Assembly: GCF_024256385.1 (NCBI RefSeq)
Contig: NZ_JAMLFW010000001.1
Location: 186,001 to 250,000, forward strand
Origin: Anatilimnocola floriformis
GTDB taxonomy: Bacteria > Planctomycetota > Planctomycetia > Pirellulales > Pirellulaceae
Direction: 5' to 3'
DNA: 64,000 nt
Position 1 is the stretch's first letter. Every line of letters begins with the position of its first letter. Shown one piece after another: positions 60,211 through 64,000 of this stretch. The notes beneath the pieces were generated by a model, which searched no databases, had not been told where the DNA came from, and saw nothing but the letters and a program-made list of their open reading frames with translations. The translations under genes were made by a program, and so were the position numbers.

Positions 60211-63200
60211 TTACTTACCTGGATCTTCGAAGTCGATACCAAGTTTCTCTTCTTCTTCTTCCTGAATGATGATGCGAGGAGTCACCATCATCATCAAGCT
60301 CTGAGCATCGCGGCCGATACCCACGTTGGTGAAGAGGCGGCTGACGTACGGGATCTTGCTCACCAGCGGCAGACCACGTTCGGTGCGGCCTTCGCGGAGA
60401 CGCTTGATACCGCCCAGCAGCACCGTACCGCCGTCCGGCACGCTCACCGTGGTGGTCACCGTCGTAGTAGCCAAGGTCGGCAGCTGCACCGTGGTGCCGC
60501 TAACCGTCCGAGTGGCGCCACTCACGGCGTTCTGATCAGGATTCGAAGGATCTTGAATAACCGTACCGCTGTTGGTGGTCACGCTACCGGTGAAGGTGAA
60601 CGTTTCCACGTCGCCGATCTGGCTGAAGAACGGCACCAGCGTGAGCCGAACGAATCGGCGATCGGCTGACACAACCGCTTGCACGCTCATCATCGTGCCT
60701 TCGCTGAGCACGACGATCACCGGCTGATGGGCCGCGGCGAAGTCGCCGACGACGGGAATCACGCTGGTAACGAACGGGCGGAACGAGCTGTCGATGATGG
60801 TCGCTTGCTGACCGTTGAACAGCGTGACCTTCGGGGCTTGGAGCACGTTCGTGCGGTCATCACCCTGAGCGGCTTGCAGCAGGAAGAAGACTTCGATGTC
60901 GCTGAGAATCGCAAAGCCGAAGTTGGCCGCGGAACCAGCATCGAAACCACCGAACTGAGGCACCGCCGTGACGAAACCACCCTGACTAAACCGATAGTCG
61001 AGATCCGCCGTCGGACCAGTCGGGGTGAGACCCACCGCGAAGCTCTTGAAATCGTCGTCGAACGGGCTCAGCGGCTGAGACTGCGTCGGCGTCGGAATCT
61101 GATCGGCAAAGCGGTTGAGGTGCGTGTTGTCGTCGATGTTGAAGTCGAAGTCGATACCGATCCGCTCGAAGAAGCGGTCGCTGACGGTGATGAACCGGAC
61201 TTCGATCGTCACCTGCAAGTCTTGCAGACGACGGAGCTGTTCGAGCAGATCCGCGATCCGTTCGTGGATGTCCTGCCGTTGGCTGACGACGAGGCTCAGG
61301 TTGGTATCGAAGCCCGAGACCGAACCCGGACCGCCGACGTCTTGCCACGAATCGGGCTCGATCGTCGAAGTGATCAGGTCGATCAGCGGATCGAAGTCGG
61401 CTTGCACACCACCACCCATGCCGCCCGGTCCGCCAGGCGTGGCCGGATTGCGCGAGGTAGCCGTCGGGAACAAACCATTCCCTTCGCTCATGCCTTGCTG
61501 AGCCAGGTAGTGCTGGTGACCAGCCTGAGTCGGGTTGATCGAGTTGTTCTGCATCGGATCGTTCTTAGCGACCGTCAGCGGAGCCCGTCCGAGCGGCGAA
61601 CCGTTGCCACCGTAACCGAGCGTCGAGAGGCTTTCTTTCAAAGCACCCGCGATACCCATGTTGTAGGTCGGCGTGAAGTTCGGAATCGGAATGACCAGGT
61701 CGGCCACGTAATACACCTTGGCATAGACATTCGAATCACGCATGTGCTGGCTGGTAACCCGCAGCACTTCGTTCTGAATGACATACGACATACCCAGCGG
61801 TTCGAGCAGCAGGTTGAGTGCGCTCTTCAGCGAGATCGGCTGGCTCAGGTCGAGCGTCACCGGGGTATCGACCGTCACCCCTTCGGCATGCAAGCCTTGC
61901 GGATCGAGGTAGATGTTCACACCGGTCATCTGGCTGAGAACGTTCACCACTTCATTGAGCGGCCGGTTGACGAATTTGACTTCGACCGGTTTGCCCAGCG
62001 ACTTTTGAATCTCTTGCTCGGCAGGCGACATACGATTGCGCGATTCGAGCAGACCACGACGGCGGCGAGTCAGTTCGCCCCAACGACGAGCGTTGAAGAC
62101 GATCGGATCGGCATCGTTGACATTGGCATAACCAGCGTCATCCACATCTTGCAGCTGCTGGCGGAAGGCTTCTTCCTTGTTGCGACGAGTCGATTCGCTT
62201 TGAGCGATGCCGACAGCGAGCGCACCCTTTTCGATCAGCGAAACCGTAACCGGATCGTTCGGAGCGAGCTCCTTCGCCTGTTTGGCGATCACGAGGGCTT
62301 CGGCGTAACGGCGATCGTCCATCAGCTTGTTGAACTGCTCGACCAGGCTGGCCAGCTTGTCCTGCATTTCGTAGGTCAGCTCTTGTTCGCGAGCGCGACC
62401 AGCGAGCACGGCCCGATTCTTCTCGGCGTTCTCGATGCTCGACTTGTTGTTGTCGATGTACGTTTGCAATTCCGAGGCCCGGCGATCGACCAGGGTCAAC
62501 AGATTCTTGCGAGCGTTGGTATCGATTTCAGCACTGACCACGCGTTCGCGGAAAGCCTTGATCTTGGCGAGCGCGGCCTTCGGATCTTTTTGCGCGATCT
62601 GTTCGGCAGCCTTCGTTTCGTTCGAGAATTCCCGTTGCAACCGCTGACGAGCCACTTCCTGTTGCGAACCAGCCGCTTCTAGCGAGGGCGAGGTCTGCTG
62701 CGGTTGAATCGGCGAGGCCGGACCATCGGGCCGCGGCAACGGCTGAGCCGGAGCATTGGCAGCCCGGAGGAAAGTCAGCTTGTCCTTGAGCGCGGCTCGC
62801 AACTCCGGATCGAGTTGATCGGCCGACTTCCAGGCTTCAGTGAATTTCCGCATGGCGGTGTCGCGATCTTGAGCTTCGAGGGCTTTCACACCTTCGTCGT
62901 ACAGCCGCATCGGATGCGAGCCGCCGATCGCTTCGGGGTTCTGACGCATCAGGTTGGCCGAGACGGCCGCAGCTGGCTGAATCCGCGAGGGCTCCGCATT
63001 GCCTTGGTTGAAAACGCCAGGCTGCACGGGGAACTTCGGATCACCGGGGCCTTGAATGCCGCCGGCAGCTTGCACACCTTGATTGCGATAGATGGCCTTG
63101 TCGACTTCGAGCATGACTTGCCACGGACGAGTTTCGTTCTGAGCAAACATGCTGTCTGGCACTCGCAAGCCATCGGCTTGCTTGGCCAGTTGCGAAGCCT

Positions 63201-64000
63201 TGTTCAAATCACCCTTGTCGAGGGCCATGCGAGCTTCGGCGACCAGTCGCAGAGCTTCGGCCTTCTTCTCAGGAGTATTGGTCGGAGCCGGCGTGAACGG
63301 CGGCGTCGGCAAGCGCTGTGGCGCTTCGTCCGGACGACCCGCTTCGCGAGCGGCAGGCATATTCATGCCAGCGAATTGGTCGGCCGTGCCGGGCATGCCA
63401 GGCTGAGGACCAGCCGGAGCACTCGGGGCCGGGCCAAAGCTCGGTGGGTTGAAAGCCACCGGCGGCGCGTTCGACATTTCGGGGTTACGGGCCAGCGGAT
63501 TGGCTTCCTGCGGCAACGCATACGGATTAGGAGCGCCAGTCGCTTGCCCATTGGCAAAGCCCGGTGGGCCCGCACCGTTCGGCAACAGCGGCACACCTTG
63601 CTGATCCTTAGCCGCCATCTCGGTGGGGCTCATCACAAAGGGGGCCGTTGGATTGTTTTGCGGCATCGAGCCGTTGGTGATCTTATCGACCGTGTTCTCG
63701 CGAGCATTGCGAGCGGCGAAAGGATCAGCTGGTGGCTGCGACGGCGGAGCCGGCTGCTTGTCGCCAGGCTGCATGAACGCCGGGAAGAGCGAGCTTGGCT
63801 TGGCGATGCCGCCCTTGCCCTTGGCTCGTTCTTCGGCGGCCAGCTTCTTGAGCACGGCCGGCGTATCGGCAAACTTGTCCCACACCGGGTCGTATTTCAC
63901 GCCCAGCTTTTCGGCTTCCACGATCAAGCCATCGGCCCGATCGAATTGGCCATCTTTAAGGGCCTTCCGCGCCTGCCGCAGCAGGTCATCGGATTGGCGA
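60211..64000 (-). CDS. Secretin-family protein with long coiled N-terminus, 5' part outside window
   Basis: The frame is open to the end of the window, so the start lies upstream; over 1260 codons are visible. The first half is rich in Pro/Asn/Gly with helical repeats and low-complexity stretches. A short STN-like segment (VEVKFVNRPLNEVVNVLSQM, GVNIYLDPQG) precedes the secretin core, which ends with TVLLGGIKRLREGRTERGLP and VTPRIIIQEEEEEK. Secretins form outer-membrane channels of type II secretion or type IV pili. The unusually long N-terminal region may be an anchor. DUF1559 pseudopilins in this window could be substrates; this is inference. Confidence 0.9.
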   Translation of the reverse strand, partial: RQSDDLLRQARKALKDGQFDRADGLIVEAEKLGVKYDPVWDKFADTPAVLKKLAAEERAKGKGGIAKPSSLFPAFMQPGDKQPAPPSQPPADPFAARNARENTVDKITNGSMPQNNPTAPFVMSPTEMAAKDQQGVPLLPNGAGPPGFANGQATGAPNPYALPQEANPLARNPEMSNAPPVAFNPPSFGPAPSAPAGPQPGMPGTADQFAGMNMPAAREAGRPDEAPQRLPTPPFTPAPTNTPEKKAEALRLVAEARMALDKGDLNKASQLAKQADGLRVPDSMFAQNETRPWQVMLEVDKAIYRNQGVQAAGGIQGPGDPKFPVQPGVFNQGNAEPSRIQPAAAVSANLMRQNPEAIGGSHPMRLYDEGVKALEAQDRDTAMRKFTEAWKSADQLDPELRAALKDKLTFLRAANAPAQPLPRPDGPASPIQPQQTSPSLEAAGSQQEVARQRLQREFSNETKAAEQIAQKDPKAALAKIKAFRERVVSAEIDTNARKNLLTLVDRRASELQTYIDNNKSSIENAEKNRAVLAGRAREQELTYEMQDKLASLVEQFNKLMDDRRYAEALVIAKQAKELAPNDPVTVSLIEKGALAVGIAQSESTRRNKEEAFRQQLQDVDDAGYANVNDADPIVFNARRWGELTRRRRGLLESRNRMSPAEQEIQKSLGKPVEVKFVNRPLNEVVNVLSQMTGVNIYLDPQGLHAEGVTVDTPVTLDLSQPISLKSALNLLLEPLGMSYVIQNEVLRVTSQHMRDSNVYAKVYYVADLVIPIPNFTPTYNMGIAGALKESLSTLGYGGNGSPLGRAPLTVAKNDPMQNNSINPTQAGHQHYLAQQGMSEGNGLFPTATSRNPATPGGPGGMGGGVQADFDPLIDLITSTIEPDSWQDVGGPGSVSGFDTNLSLVVSQRQDIHERIADLLEQLRRLQDLQVTIEVRFITVSDRFFERIGIDFDFNIDDNTHLNRFADQIPTPTQSQPLSPFDDDFKSFAVGLTPTGPTADLDYRFSQGGFVTAVPQFGGFDAGSAANFGFAILSDIEVFFLLQAAQGDDRTNVLQAPKVTLFNGQQATIIDSSFRPFVTSVIPVVGDFAAAHQPVIVVLSEGTMMSVQAVVSADRRFVRLTLVPFFSQIGDVETFTFTGSVTTNSGTVIQDPSNPDQNAVSGATRTVSGTTVQLPTLATTTVTTTVSVPDGGTVLLGGIKRLREGRTERGLPLVSKIPYVSRLFTNVGIGRDAQSLMMMVTPRIIIQEEEEEKLGIDFEDPGK

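Noticed and set aside
60679-62682. 667-codon frame on the plus strand
   Set aside because: Antisense to the secretin gene; composition is Arg/His-rich without a recognisable domain.

Overview
The window looks like chromosomal DNA from a planctomycete (Planctomycetota, perhaps Pirellulales; the rank below phylum is an inference). The markers are four DUF1501 genes, a DUF1549/DUF1553 protein, two DUF1559 pseudopilin-like genes each paired with a small lipoprotein, an ECF sigma factor followed by a membrane FecR/LamG protein, an SHD1-domain protein, and a secreted RTX protein with the planctomycete-style N-terminal LETLESRQMMA motif. No rRNA, tRNA, CRISPR array, phage or transposase gene was seen.

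Layout. 1-6 kb: tail of a DUF1501 gene, a convergent ECF sigma/FecR pair, a DUF1579 protein and a second DUF1501 gene. 6-13 kb: response regulator, secreted unknown, a frameshifted Uma2 nuclease, 3-methyladenine DNA glycosylase, and the B12-dependent ribonucleotide reductase. 13-23 kb: DUF1559/lipoprotein pair, a CxxCH secreted protein, soluble transhydrogenase, an alpha/beta hydrolase, an RTX-calpain fusion, and dGTP triphosphohydrolase. 23-30 kb: a very large alpha-2-macroglobulin-like protein. 30-38 kb: DUF1501, DUF1501, SHD1/LRR and DUF1549/DUF1553. 38-48.7 kb: class II fructose-bisphosphate aldolase, a second DUF1559/lipoprotein pair, a HAD phosphatase coupled to a molybdopterin-fold protein, a thioredoxin-like lipoprotein, and a metallophosphoesterase. 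54.5-64 kb: a toroid protein, a carbon-nitrogen hydrolase, DUF4238, a ComM-like ATPase, and a partial secretin.

The most interesting region is 48.98-54.39 kb, a six-gene co-directional operon on the minus strand. It encodes a YukD/EsaB-like ubiquitin-fold protein, an E2-like protein with Cys99, a JAMM peptidase, a ThiF/E1-like enzyme, a second JAMM peptidase with two membrane segments and a long coiled coil, and a second E2-like protein in which the Cys99 position is Asn. The genes look like a complete bacterial ubiquitin-like conjugation and deconjugation pathway with an active E2 plus an E2-variant, and with one peptidase anchored in a membrane. Both E2-like proteins end in acidic-hydrophobic motifs resembling SUMO-interacting motifs.

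Other points: the alpha-2-macroglobulin protein has lost its thioester motif; a two-hairpin element occurs twice with a compensatory base change; an intrinsic terminator at 23.3 kb has no recognised gene ahead of it; and at least six families of short palindromic repeats lie between genes, one of them inside a coding sequence.
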